A stretch of DNA of 12,445 nucleotides, taken from assembly GCA_900768805.1 (NCBI GenBank), contig CAAGEF010000118.1, positions 1-12,445 on the forward strand. Reading direction: 5' to 3'. Shown piece after piece: positions 1-6,760 of the stretch. Both the position numbers and the translations under genes were made by a program. The notes below the pieces were generated by a model. It made no database searches and was not told the origin of the DNA. It saw only the letters and a program-made list of their open reading frames with translations. The stretch comes from Clostridia bacterium (GTDB lineage: Bacteria; Bacillota; Clostridia; TANB77; CAG-508). The number at the start of each line of letters is the position of its first letter. Position 1 is the stretch's first letter.

Positions 1-242
1 AAGGTGGTTTGTGCTTATATTGCGAAAAAGAAAGGTTAGTATTTACAGGAGATACATTGTTTTCAGGTACTTGGGGAAGAACAGATTTACCAACTGGAAA
101 TTTTGAAGAAATAATGAATTCTATAACTTTTAAACTAATGAAACTTCCTGATGAAACAATAGTATATCCAGGTCATGGAAGAACAACAATGATTTCTGAT
201 GAAAAAAGTATTTATTTAGAATTGAAACCTAAGAAATTTTAA
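1..242 (+). CDS. MBL-fold metallo-hydrolase (glyoxalase II-like), C-terminal part
   Basis: The reading frame is open from the window edge (codons from position 3), so this is only the C-terminal ~79 residues. They begin Gly-Gly-Leu-Cys-Leu-Tyr, the stretch that in this family normally follows the third metal-binding His of a HTPGG-type motif. FTGDTLFSG then supplies the bridging metal-ligand Asp, and YPGHG near the end supplies the last His ligand. This arrangement is typical of small cytoplasmic metallo-beta-lactamase-fold hydrolases annotated as glyoxalase II-like. The HxHxDH motif would lie upstream, outside the window. The substrate cannot be told from this fragment. The gene ends with TAA and is followed 36 bases later by a hairpin terminator. 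Family assignment is secure; exact activity is not. Confidence 0.85.
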   Translation, partial: GGLCLYCEKERLVFTGDTLFSGTWGRTDLPTGNFEEIMNSITFKLMKLPDETIVYPGHGRTTMISDEKSIYLELKPKKF

Positions 243-278
243 AATAATATAATCAATAAAATTTAGTAATATATATAT

Positions 279-312
279 AACCTCACTAATATAATTTATT
301 AGTGAGGTTTTT
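279..312 (+). terminator. Hairpin terminator that also contains the spoIIP ribosome binding site
   Basis: A perfect 12-bp inverted repeat (AACCTCACTAAT at 279-290, ATTAGTGAGGTT at 298-309) with a 7-base loop is followed by a short T run. It fits a rho-independent terminator for the upstream hydrolase. The 3' arm contains GTGAGG (302-307), which lies 5 bases before the spoIIP ATG at 313, so the same sequence serves as the Shine-Dalgarno site. The T run is short because the spoIIP start codon interrupts it. Confidence 0.75.
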
Positions 313-1464
313 ATGTTTAATATAGCGGTAATAAATTTAAAAAAATTAATAAAAAAATTATTTATAATTACAATTATAATAATTCTTATATTTATTCTTC
401 TTAAATTTTCTAATAAGATATTTTCGAATTGTTTTTGTTTAATAAATAAAAAATATGAAGAAATAATAAGTTTAGAAATCTCTTTTTCAGAGTATGAAAA
501 ACTCAATTTAGAAAAAGGTTTAGAGAAAATATTAAGTAGTGAATTAGTAGCAATGGGTGAAATGGATATTACAGAAAATAATGAAAATAAAGAAGAAAAA
601 AATTTAAATGATACAAATGCTTCTGTAAATTTAGAAACGAATATAACTCCTCAAGAAACTATTGAAGTTAATTCAAATTCTACAGAACAAATTAATTATA
701 AAAATTTAGAAACAAAAGTAGTAGAAGAAAATAATATGAAAGAAACTTATAATGCAGAATATCAAGGAGTAAAAATAAAAAATGAATCTAATTATACTTT
801 AACACAGGAAGTTTTAACTCCAAATGTTGAATATACTAATAAAAATGATATACTAATATTTCATACACATACCTGTGAAAGTTATACTCCAACTGAGCAG
901 AACTCTTATAAATCGACAGGAAATTATAGAACACCAGATTTAAATTATACAGTTTCTAAAGTTGGTGATGAATTAACAAATCAATTGATAAACAAAAAAT
1001 ACAATGTAATACATGATACAACTTATCATGATTATCCTGCATATACAGGTTCGTATTCTCGCTCTTTAATAACTGTAAAAAACATATTGAAAAATAATTC
1101 AGACATACAAACAGTTATAGATTTACACAGAGATGCAATAGGAAGCAGAAGTGATTATGGACCAGCTGTAATGATTGGTGAAGAAAAAGTTGCTCAACTT
1201 ATGTTTGTAATAGGTACAAATGGTGGAGGACTAGAACATTCTAATTGGAATACAAATTTAAAATATGCAATTAAAATTCAGGCAAAAGCAAATGAAATGT
1301 TTCCTGGTTTATTTCGTCCAATTATAGTTAGAAATTCAAGATATAATCAACATTTAGCTGATAGTGCTTTTATAATAGAAGTAGGAGCTACAGGTAATAC
1401 ATTAGAGGAATGTGAAGCATCAATGAAATATTTAGCACAAGTAATAAGTGAAGTAATGAAATAA
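313..1464 (+). CDS. spoIIP: Stage II sporulation protein P (SpoIIP), peptidoglycan amidase/endopeptidase
   Basis: SpoIIP is one of the enzymes (with SpoIID and SpoIIM) that remodel septal peptidoglycan during engulfment of the forespore; it cleaves stem peptides and cross-links. The 383-residue product starts with a short N-terminus and one membrane segment (about residues 15-32), then a Glu/Asn-rich low-complexity stretch (about 85-165), then the SpoIIP catalytic domain to the C-terminus. Visible conserved features are HTHTCESY (His184, His186, Glu189), DLHRDA (His272) and EVGATGNT (Glu356), the positions expected for zinc binding and catalysis. The ATG at 313 is chosen because no later ATG/GTG/TTG precedes the membrane segment, and GAGG sits 5 bases upstream. 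That ribosome binding site is inside the preceding hairpin. SpoIIP is sigma-E-dependent in Bacillus; I could not place a clear promoter upstream here. Confidence 0.95.
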   Translation: MFNIAVINLKKLIKKLFIITIIIILIFILLKFSNKIFSNCFCLINKKYEEIISLEISFSEYEKLNLEKGLEKILSSELVAMGEMDITENNENKEEKNLNDTNASVNLETNITPQETIEVNSNSTEQINYKNLETKVVEENNMKETYNAEYQGVKIKNESNYTLTQEVLTPNVEYTNKNDILIFHTHTCESYTPTEQNSYKSTGNYRTPDLNYTVSKVGDELTNQLINKKYNVIHDTTYHDYPAYTGSYSRSLITVKNILKNNSDIQTVIDLHRDAIGSRSDYGPAVMIGEEKVAQLMFVIGTNGGGLEHSNWNTNLKYAIKIQAKANEMFPGLFRPIIVRNSRYNQHLADSAFIIEVGATGNTLEECEASMKYLAQVISEVMK

Positions 1465-1470
1465 TTTTTG

Positions 1471-1498
1471 GAATATTATATTATAAATTGCATATATA
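1471..1498 (+). promoter_or_regulatory. Candidate sigma-E (mother-cell) promoter for yqfC-yqfD
   Basis: GAATATT (1471-1477) matches the sigma-E -35 consensus KMATATT fully. CATATATA (1491-1498) matches 6 of 8 positions of the -10 consensus CATACAHT. The spacer is 13 bases, about one shorter than usual. The site lies in the 113-base gap between spoIIP and yqfC, about 80 bases before the yqfC start. yqfC/yqfD homologues are sigma-E-controlled in Bacillus, which supports but does not prove the call. AT-rich DNA gives chance matches. Confidence 0.35.
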
Positions 1499-1577
1499 GT
1501 AATATGACAAAAATAATAGCAGTGAAAAAAATAGCATAATCCTTTATTAAAATATTCAAGGGTGGTGAAAAATACAA

Positions 1578-1853
1578 GTGAAGAAAATTGAAAGACTAGG
1601 AGAAATCCTAGAGTTTCCTAGAGAAGTTATTAGTAATGTTCCTAAAATTACAATAACAGCATTTGATGAGCTTATGATTGAAAATTTTAAATCTATTTTA
1701 GAGTATGAAGATTTTTTTGTTAGAATAAAAACTCATATTGGAAATATAAATATTAATGGATTTAATTTAAAATTAAATCAAATAAATAAAGATGATATTT
1801 GTGTTTCTGGAATAATTGAAAATATTGATTTTGAATCAAATAAAAATCTTTAA
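1578..1853 (+). CDS. yqfC: Sporulation protein YqfC (YabP/YqfC family)
   Basis: A 91-residue protein containing the LGEILEFPREV start and the KITITAFDELMIENF pattern typical of the YabP/YqfC family of small sporulation proteins. The biochemical role of the family is unknown; members are made in the mother cell. The sequence has no signal peptide or membrane segment and ends in an acidic tail. The start is GTG at 1578, preceded by GGGTGGTGA (about 1560-1567), an adequate ribosome binding site 10 bases upstream. The gene is followed after 16 bases by yqfD, as in most spore-forming Firmicutes, so the two are very likely co-transcribed, possibly from the sigma-E-like promoter at 1471-1498. Confidence 0.9.
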   Translation: MKKIERLGEILEFPREVISNVPKITITAFDELMIENFKSILEYEDFFVRIKTHIGNININGFNLKLNQINKDDICVSGIIENIDFESNKNL

Positions 1854-1869
1854 AAGTTAAGAGGTGTAT

Positions 1870-3057
1870 ATGCTAGTTAATACCATTATTTTAAATGCTT
1901 CCGGATATGTAAAAGTGGAAATAGAAGGTTTTTTTATTCAAAGATTGATAAATTTATGTATTAGTAAGGGAATTTTTTTAGATGAAACTAAGCATATTAA
2001 TAAATCAAAAATAATAACTAATATAAGTAAAAATGATTTTAAAGATGTTTGCAAAATTGCAAAAAAGACTAGTTGTAAAATAAAAATAATCAAAAAAGCT
2101 GGAATTCCATTTATTGTTCATAAATATAGAAAAAGAAAAATATTCTTAGGACTTTTTTGCTTTTTAGGAATATTGTGTTTTTCTATTACAAGATTTGTTT
2201 GGAATATAGAAATAAATGGATTAACAAAAATAAATGAAGATGAAATTGTTTCAGTATTACATGAACATGGTATAAATATAGGTACAAGAATTTCTAAAAT
2301 AGAAACAGAAGCTTTAATAAATGAAATTAGATTAAAAAGAGCTGATATTTCTTGGGTTGGAGCTAAGGTAAAAGGGACAAATTTTATTTTAGATATTGTT
2401 GAAGCAGAAGAAAAGCCAGAAATTGTTGATGATAGTCAAATAAATAATATTGTTTCGGATAAATCTGGAATTATAACCAGAATAAATGTTCAGTCAGGAA
2501 CTTCAAGAGTAGCTGTTGGAGATGAGGTAGAAAACGGAACTTTACTTGTTGAAGGTGTCATGGAGGGAAAATATACTGGAATAAGATATGTTAATTCAAG
2601 AGCTGATATATATGCAAAAATTACATATTCAAAAAGCGAAACTAAGAAGCTGAATGCGAAGGAAGAATATTTAACAGGAAATGAGTATACTCAATATAAA
2701 ATAAATTTAAATAATTTTAAAATAAATTTAAATAAAGGGGTTTCAAATTTTGAAAATTATGATACAATAGAAACGAATAAAAAAGTAAGATTATTTTCCA
2801 ATTATTATTTACCAATTGAGTTAGAAAAAATAACATATAAAGAAAAGAGATATGAAGAAAAAAAATATAATATTGATGAAATTACAAATGAATTAAAAAC
2901 TAAATTAGAAAATGAAATATTAATTGATTTAGAAAACAAATATGAAGAATTTATTGAAAGTTCTTTTGATGTAGAAGTTAATAATAATGATGTAACTGTA
3001 ATTGTTAATTGTGTAGTTGAAGAAAAAATTGGAATAAATAAAGATTTAGTTTTTTGA
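1870..3057 (+). CDS. yqfD: Sporulation protein YqfD
   Basis: A 395-residue protein with the YqfD layout: an N-terminal cytoplasmic domain (about 1-88), a basic stretch HKYRKRK, one membrane segment (about 91-111) and a large domain outside the membrane. That domain contains ISWVGAKVKGTNF and the downstream SGIITRINVQSGTSRVAVGD-like region characteristic of the family. YqfD works in sporulation, and its direct partner is not known. An in-frame GTG lies six bases upstream at 1864, but it falls inside the ribosome binding site (AGAGGTG, 1860-1866). ATG 1870 is 5 bases beyond GAGG and is the better start. The gene follows yqfC by 16 bases and is followed by the unrecognised gene at 3069 after 11 bases, which implies one operon. 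Confidence 0.93.
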   Translation: MLVNTIILNASGYVKVEIEGFFIQRLINLCISKGIFLDETKHINKSKIITNISKNDFKDVCKIAKKTSCKIKIIKKAGIPFIVHKYRKRKIFLGLFCFLGILCFSITRFVWNIEINGLTKINEDEIVSVLHEHGINIGTRISKIETEALINEIRLKRADISWVGAKVKGTNFILDIVEAEEKPEIVDDSQINNIVSDKSGIITRINVQSGTSRVAVGDEVENGTLLVEGVMEGKYTGIRYVNSRADIYAKITYSKSETKKLNAKEEYLTGNEYTQYKINLNNFKINLNKGVSNFENYDTIETNKKVRLFSNYYLPIELEKITYKEKRYEEKKYNIDEITNELKTKLENEILIDLENKYEEFIESSFDVEVNNNDVTVIVNCVVEEKIGINKDLVF

Positions 3058-3068
3058 AAGGGGGACAT

Positions 3069-4277
3069 ATGGAAGAAAGAAGTTTAAAAGTATTAGAGGC
3101 AGATACTACTTTTTTTAATAAAATCACAAACACTTTAAGCAAATTGCTAGCACCAACAAGAGTTGGCTTTAATAGTATACTAATTAATATTAAAAGAAAT
3201 AGTATTTTAAAAGCTTATGAACAATATAATTTATCACTAGAATGTGATGATGAAAATAAAAAAGAGCAAGCTAAAAATAAATATGAGGAAAGTTATTCTT
3301 TATATTTGGAATCAATAGATAAGTATATAATGGATTCTGTTTATAAAAAAGTAAAAAAAGGTGTTGCTTCAGATTTTGAAAAAGATGCTTTATCAAATTA
3401 TTATAATATAGTTCATTTAAAAGAAAATGAATATTTAGAATATAAATATAGAAAACAGAAATTTTTACTAGAATTAGATTTTGAAAATGTAAAAATAAAT
3501 GGCAAAGAAAAAGTTAAACAAAAATTTCAAGAGATGTATGTATCAAAAGTTGAAAGTTTGTATAAAGGAATAATAAAAAATTATTCAGTAAAACTTGCTG
3601 ATATCGAAAACACTAAAAGTGGAAATCAAGTTTCACTATATAGAAATATTTTTTCTACATTAGAAGAATATATTAGAAATGTATTACCATTAAAAATGGA
3701 AATAGAAGAAAACAATGAAACATACAGTAAAATAATGAAAGATTATCATGAATTCGAAAAATTTACTGTAGGAAAACTTGATGAAAAAGAATTTTTAGAA
3801 AAAAATATGATTCTATTAGGATTAAGCCGAGTATTATTTACACATAGTCTTCCACTTGTTGCAGCAGAGCAATGTTATAACAAATTATTAAAAGATACTA
3901 GAAATTTAATTGTAAATTCTAAAAATAAAGAAAAAAAGGAAGAAGCTTATACAATGTTATTAAAATTGATAGAAGATTACAATGTAAAATTACTTTCTAC
4001 AAAAGTATATTGGGACAAGCCACAAGAAAGAGATGCTTACAAAAAATTCTGGAATGCATATAGTAAATCTAAAAATTCGGAAGAAAAAGAAATTCTTATA
4101 TTAAAAAGAGAATTATCAGAATTAGCAGATAACGAAAAAAATAATATATTAAAAAAATACTATAAAGTTAAATTAGTAGATTTTGGTGTTATGAAAAACC
4201 TAAAAGCTTTTGGAACTTTAGAAGATGGCTCTTATAAATTAAAAAAAGGTAAAATTAAAGAAAAACAAACAATATAA
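3069..4277 (+). CDS. Unrecognised helical protein in the phoH position
   Basis: I do not recognise this 402-residue protein. It has no signal peptide, no convincing membrane segment and few Cys residues. It is rich in Lys, Glu, Asn, Tyr and Leu with long stretches that look alpha-helical, and residues about 45-95 and 290-360 have coiled-coil-like charge patterns. A more hydrophobic stretch around 250-275 (LGLSRVLFTHSLPLVAAEQC) may be a core helix. There is no Walker A motif, so it is not PhoH, the ATPase that normally sits between yqfD and ybeY. ATG 3069 is chosen because AAAGGGGG (3057-3064) lies 4 bases upstream; an in-frame TTG at 3054 overlaps the yqfD stop and has no such site. The 11-base gap from yqfD suggests co-transcription with the sporulation genes, so a role in sporulation is a reasonable guess only. 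Confidence 0.85.
   Translation: MEERSLKVLEADTTFFNKITNTLSKLLAPTRVGFNSILINIKRNSILKAYEQYNLSLECDDENKKEQAKNKYEESYSLYLESIDKYIMDSVYKKVKKGVASDFEKDALSNYYNIVHLKENEYLEYKYRKQKFLLELDFENVKINGKEKVKQKFQEMYVSKVESLYKGIIKNYSVKLADIENTKSGNQVSLYRNIFSTLEEYIRNVLPLKMEIEENNETYSKIMKDYHEFEKFTVGKLDEKEFLEKNMILLGLSRVLFTHSLPLVAAEQCYNKLLKDTRNLIVNSKNKEKKEEAYTMLLKLIEDYNVKLLSTKVYWDKPQERDAYKKFWNAYSKSKNSEEKEILILKRELSELADNEKNNILKKYYKVKLVDFGVMKNLKAFGTLEDGSYKLKKGKIKEKQTI
4210..4238 (+). promoter_or_regulatory. Weak candidate promoter ahead of ybeY, inside the upstream gene
   Basis: TTGGAA (4210-4215), 17 bases, TATAAA (4233-4238). This matches 4 of 6 and 5 of 6 consensus positions. It lies in the last codons of the preceding gene and before the terminator at 4286, so a transcript from it would carry that hairpin in its leader. 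The 36 bases between terminator and ybeY are too short for an obvious promoter, which is why this site is listed. Confidence 0.2.
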
Positions 4278-4285
4278 TAAAAACA

Positions 4286-4311
4286 AAAGAGCGAGAAAAT
4301 CGCTCTTTTTT
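4286..4311 (+). terminator. Rho-independent terminator
   Basis: A 9-bp perfect stem (AAAGAGCGA 4286-4294, TCGCTCTTT 4300-4308) closes a GAAAA loop and runs into a T tract (to 4311). It lies 8 bases after the stop codon of the phoH-slot gene and separates the sporulation block from ybeY-era. Confidence 0.9.
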
Positions 4312-4347
4312 ATTCAGAATGAAAGTTCTTAAAAAGGAGTTTTAATT

Positions 4348-4824
4348 ATGGAAAATATTTCAGAAATAGAATTTAGAGAAGTTGAAGAAAATAAAGAATA
4401 TGAAAATATAATAAATAATGTTTTAGAAGAGTGTTTTAAAACAGAAAATTTAACAAATTTAAATGTTTATATGAGTATTATTTTAACAGTACCAGAAGAA
4501 ATAAGAAGAATAAATAAAGAGTTTAGAAATATAGATAAAGAAACTGATGTATTATCATTTCCAATGTTTGAAAAATCTGAAATTTTAGAACTTTCAAAAT
4601 ATATTGGAGAAATTCCTGAAGTATTAGGAGATATTGTTATATCAGTAGAAAGAGTAAAACAGCAAGCAGAAGAATATGGTCATAGTTTTGAAAGAGAACT
4701 TGCATATATGATAGTTCATGGATTTTATCATATAATGGGAGAGGATCATATTGAAGAAGCTGATAAAATAAAAATGAGAGAAAAAGAAGAAAACGTTTTA
4801 AATAAGTTAAATATAAAAAGATAG
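4348..4824 (+). CDS. ybeY: Endoribonuclease YbeY, rRNA maturation factor
   Basis: YbeY is a zinc-dependent endoribonuclease that takes part in 3'-end maturation of 16S rRNA and in ribosome quality control. The 158-residue product has the two family hallmarks. The first is TDVLSFPMFE (66-75). The second is the zinc-binding HGFYHIMGEDH, with His124, His128 and His134 as ligands, matching HGxxHxxGxDH. Length is normal for the family. AAGGAG (4334-4339) lies 8 bases before ATG 4348. The stop codon overlaps the ribosome binding site of era and the genes are 10 bases apart, so translation is likely coupled; the pairing is widespread and fits a shared role in 30S assembly. A strong terminator lies 36 bases upstream, so the gene needs read-through or an upstream-embedded promoter. 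Confidence 0.97.
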   Translation: MENISEIEFREVEENKEYENIINNVLEECFKTENLTNLNVYMSIILTVPEEIRRINKEFRNIDKETDVLSFPMFEKSEILELSKYIGEIPEVLGDIVISVERVKQQAEEYGHSFERELAYMIVHGFYHIMGEDHIEEADKIKMREKEENVLNKLNIKR

Positions 4825-4834
4825 GATGTTATAA

Positions 4835-5737
4835 ATGGAAAAAGAATTTAAATCAGGATTTGTATCTTTACTTGGAAGAACAAATGTAGGTAAATCGACA
4901 TTATTAAATAATTTAGTGAAAGAAGAGGTTGCTATAACAGCAAATAAAACACAAACGACACGTACAGCGATAAAAGCAATTATTAATAATGAAAATTCAC
5001 AAATAATAATAACAGATACTCCAGGAATCCATAAACCCAAAACAAAACTTAGTGAAGCAATGGTAGACACTGCATTTACAATGGTAGGAGAAGTTGATGT
5101 AATTTTATTTGTAATAGAAGCAACAAGTGAAGAAATAGGAAGAGGAGACAGAAGAATTTTAGACAAGATAAAAGAATCGAAAAAACCTTGTATTTTAATT
5201 ATAAATAAAATAGATTTAGTAAAAAGAGAAAAATTACTAAGTTTAATAGAACTTTACAGAAAAGAATATGATTTTAGTAGTGTAATTCCAATATCTGCAT
5301 TAAAAGATGATAGCAATATTGTAATAGAAGAAATTGAAAAATTATTGCCAGTAGGTCCTAAATATTATGAAGAAGATGAATATACAGATCAAACTGCAAG
5401 ACAACTTGCTGAAGAAAAAATCAGAGAAAAAGCACTAAAATTTTTAAATGATGAAGTACCACATGGAATTTATATAGAAGTAGAAAAATTCAAAAATAGA
5501 AAAACTAGCAAAGGTGAAGAAATTATTGATATAGATGCAGTAATATATTGTTTAAGAGAATCACATAAAGGTATAATAATAGGAAAAGCAGGTTCAAAAT
5601 TAAAACAAATATCTACCTATGCAAGAATTGATTTAGAGAAAATGTTTGGTACAAAAATCAATTTAAAAGTATGGGTTAAAGTAAAAGAAGATTGGCAAGA
5701 AAATGATAGTATAGTTAATAAATTTAAACTTAAATAA
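4835..5737 (+). CDS. era: GTPase Era
   Basis: Era binds GTP and the 3' end of 16S rRNA and is needed for small-subunit assembly. The 300-residue protein has the full layout. G1 is GRTNVGKST (14-22), G2 contains Thr41/Thr42, G3 is DTPG (61-64), G4 is NKID (124-127) and G5 is SAL (154-156). The C-terminal KH RNA-binding domain carries GIIIGKAGSKLKQI (246-259). One small oddity is Thr16 in G1, where most Era proteins have Pro (GRPNVGKS); the nucleotide-contacting residues are unchanged, so activity should be intact. The ribosome binding site AGGA (4823-4826) overlaps the ybeY stop and is 8 bases from ATG 4835. Confidence 0.98.
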   Translation: MEKEFKSGFVSLLGRTNVGKSTLLNNLVKEEVAITANKTQTTRTAIKAIINNENSQIIITDTPGIHKPKTKLSEAMVDTAFTMVGEVDVILFVIEATSEEIGRGDRRILDKIKESKKPCILIINKIDLVKREKLLSLIELYRKEYDFSSVIPISALKDDSNIVIEEIEKLLPVGPKYYEEDEYTDQTARQLAEEKIREKALKFLNDEVPHGIYIEVEKFKNRKTSKGEEIIDIDAVIYCLRESHKGIIIGKAGSKLKQISTYARIDLEKMFGTKINLKVWVKVKEDWQENDSIVNKFKLK

Positions 5738-5749
5738 ATCCGCATAATT

Positions 5750-5795
5750 CTTGAAAATTTACACAAAATAAAAACATCAAAATTTTCAAGGAGGG
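5750..5795 (+). promoter_or_regulatory. Inverted repeat touching the yqzL ribosome binding site
   Basis: CTTGAAAATTT (5750-5760) and AAATTTTCAAG (5780-5790) form a perfect 11-bp stem with a 19-base loop in the 65-base era-yqzL gap. The 3' arm ends inside AAGGAGGG (5788-5795), the ribosome binding site of yqzL. No T tract follows, so this is not a terminator. Folding would partly hide the site. Confidence 0.4.
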
Positions 5796-5802
5796 CAAGA
5801 TT

Positions 5803-5955
5803 ATGATAGAAAAATTAGCTTGGAATACATTTAAAAAAACAGGAAATATAAACACATATTTAGAATTAAGTAGCTTTAGAGAAATAGAAAATAGTTTAAA
5901 GGTAAAATCAGATGAAAACAATAAAAGTAAGTGGGATAATAATAGCAGAACATAA
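5803..5955 (+). CDS. yqzL: YqzL-family small protein
   Basis: A 50-residue reading frame with an excellent ribosome binding site (AAGGAGGG, 5788-5795, 7 bases before the ATG). Its start, MIEKLAWNTFKKTGNINTYL, matches the short YqzL pattern of Trp, Phe, a TG(D/N)I turn and a following Tyr-Leu. YqzL lies between era and recO in Bacillus and many Clostridia; its function is unknown. The last 44 bases overlap the start of recO in a different frame. The residues after about 30 look like low-complexity tail, so the conserved part lies before the overlap. Translational coupling to recO is likely. Confidence 0.8.
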   Translation: MIEKLAWNTFKKTGNINTYLELSSFREIENSLKVKSDENNKSKWDNNSRT

Positions 5956-6616
5956 TATGGGAGATTTTGATAAAATGGTTACAATGCTTACTCCAAATTT
6001 AGGAAAAATAAGTTGTAGTGCCAGAGGTGCAAGAAGACCCAAAAGTCAGCTTATGGCTGGCACACAATATTTATGTTTTGGAGAGTATATGCTTTTTAAA
6101 GGCTCAGATACATATACAATAAATTCGTGTGAAACAATAGAAATGTTTTATAATGTTAGAACAGATTTAGATAAACTTATGTGTGCTGCTGATATAACAA
6201 AAATAATAAATGCAGTTACAACAGAAAATCAAAATTCATATAATACTCTAAAATTATTTTTAAATACTATATATACAATTTCCGAAACAGACAAAGATTT
6301 GAATTTTGTTACATCTGTTTTTAAACTAAGGCTTTCAAAAGTTTTAGGCTTTACTCCAAATGTAAATGAATGTGTATGTTGCAAAGCAAAAGAAAATTTA
6401 ACACATTTTAGTTTTAAAGATAATGGGTTTAAATGTACACCGTGTGCTAATCAAGATACTGGTTCTTTTAGAATGAGCGAAGGAACAAAAAGTGGAATAA
6501 TATATTCAATAAAAGCAGATCCTAAAAAAATTTTTTCATTTAATGTTAATGATAATTCAAAAAAAGAATTAGATGTTATAGCTAAGATATATTTAGATGA
6601 TAAATTGGATTTTTAA
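5912..6616 (+). CDS. recO: DNA repair protein RecO
   Basis: RecO binds single-stranded DNA and SSB and, with RecR, loads RecA during recombinational repair of gaps and stalled forks. The 234-residue product has the N-terminal OB-fold (about 1-80, with VSGIIIAEHNMGDFD and the basic SARGARRPKSQ segment). The helical domain follows, with a four-cysteine zinc site (Cys154 and Cys157 in CVCC, Cys175 and Cys178 in CTPC). Length is normal to slightly short. The ATG lies inside the end of yqzL, with only a weak AAAGG about 10 bases upstream, which fits translation coupled to yqzL. Position after era/yqzL is the conserved Firmicutes order. Confidence 0.95.
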   Translation: MKTIKVSGIIIAEHNMGDFDKMVTMLTPNLGKISCSARGARRPKSQLMAGTQYLCFGEYMLFKGSDTYTINSCETIEMFYNVRTDLDKLMCAADITKIINAVTTENQNSYNTLKLFLNTIYTISETDKDLNFVTSVFKLRLSKVLGFTPNVNECVCCKAKENLTHFSFKDNGFKCTPCANQDTGSFRMSEGTKSGIIYSIKADPKKIFSFNVNDNSKKELDVIAKIYLDDKLDF

Positions 6617-6619
6617 TTA

Positions 6620-6652
6620 TTTATTACAATTTAGTACGTATTTTGTAATAAA
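6620..6652 (+). terminator. Weak hairpin after recO, possible terminator
   Basis: TTTATTACAA (6620-6629) and TTGTAATAAA (6643-6652) form a perfect 10-bp but AT-only-rich stem with a 13-base loop, just after the recO stop. What follows is ATATATTTT rather than a clean T run, so termination would be inefficient at best. Confidence 0.35.
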
Positions 6653-6681
6653 ATATATTTTGTTAGAAACTTTGGTGATAA

Positions 6682-6710
6682 TTCACAAAAGCAAATAGGA
6701 TTACTAGAAT
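6682..6710 (+). promoter_or_regulatory. Candidate sigma-A promoter for the cyclophilin gene
   Basis: TTCACA (6682-6687), a 17-base spacer, and TAGAAT (6705-6710). Each box matches the sigma-A consensus at 5 of 6 positions with ideal spacing. The predicted start is near 6717, about 44 bases before the cyclophilin ATG and just after the weak hairpin that follows recO. Confidence 0.5.
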
Positions 6711-6760
6711 AAAATAATTAAATAAACTATAAATAAAGATAAATTTAAGGAGGAAATATT

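Noticed and set aside
216..506. Reverse-strand reading frame of 96 codons across the spoIIP start
   Set aside because: It is antisense to the spoIIP membrane segment, made of Ile/Leu/Phe runs from AT-rich DNA, with no ribosome binding site or family pattern.
1864..1869. GTG 1864 as the yqfD start
   Set aside because: The GTG is part of the ribosome binding site AGAGGTG; ATG 1870 has correct spacing.
3054..3068. TTG 3054 as the start of the phoH-slot gene
   Set aside because: It overlaps the yqfD stop and precedes the strong AAAGGGGG site that serves ATG 3069.
4807..5166. Reverse-strand frame of 119 codons opposite era
   Set aside because: It is the antisense of the conserved Era GTPase domain; no independent coding signal.
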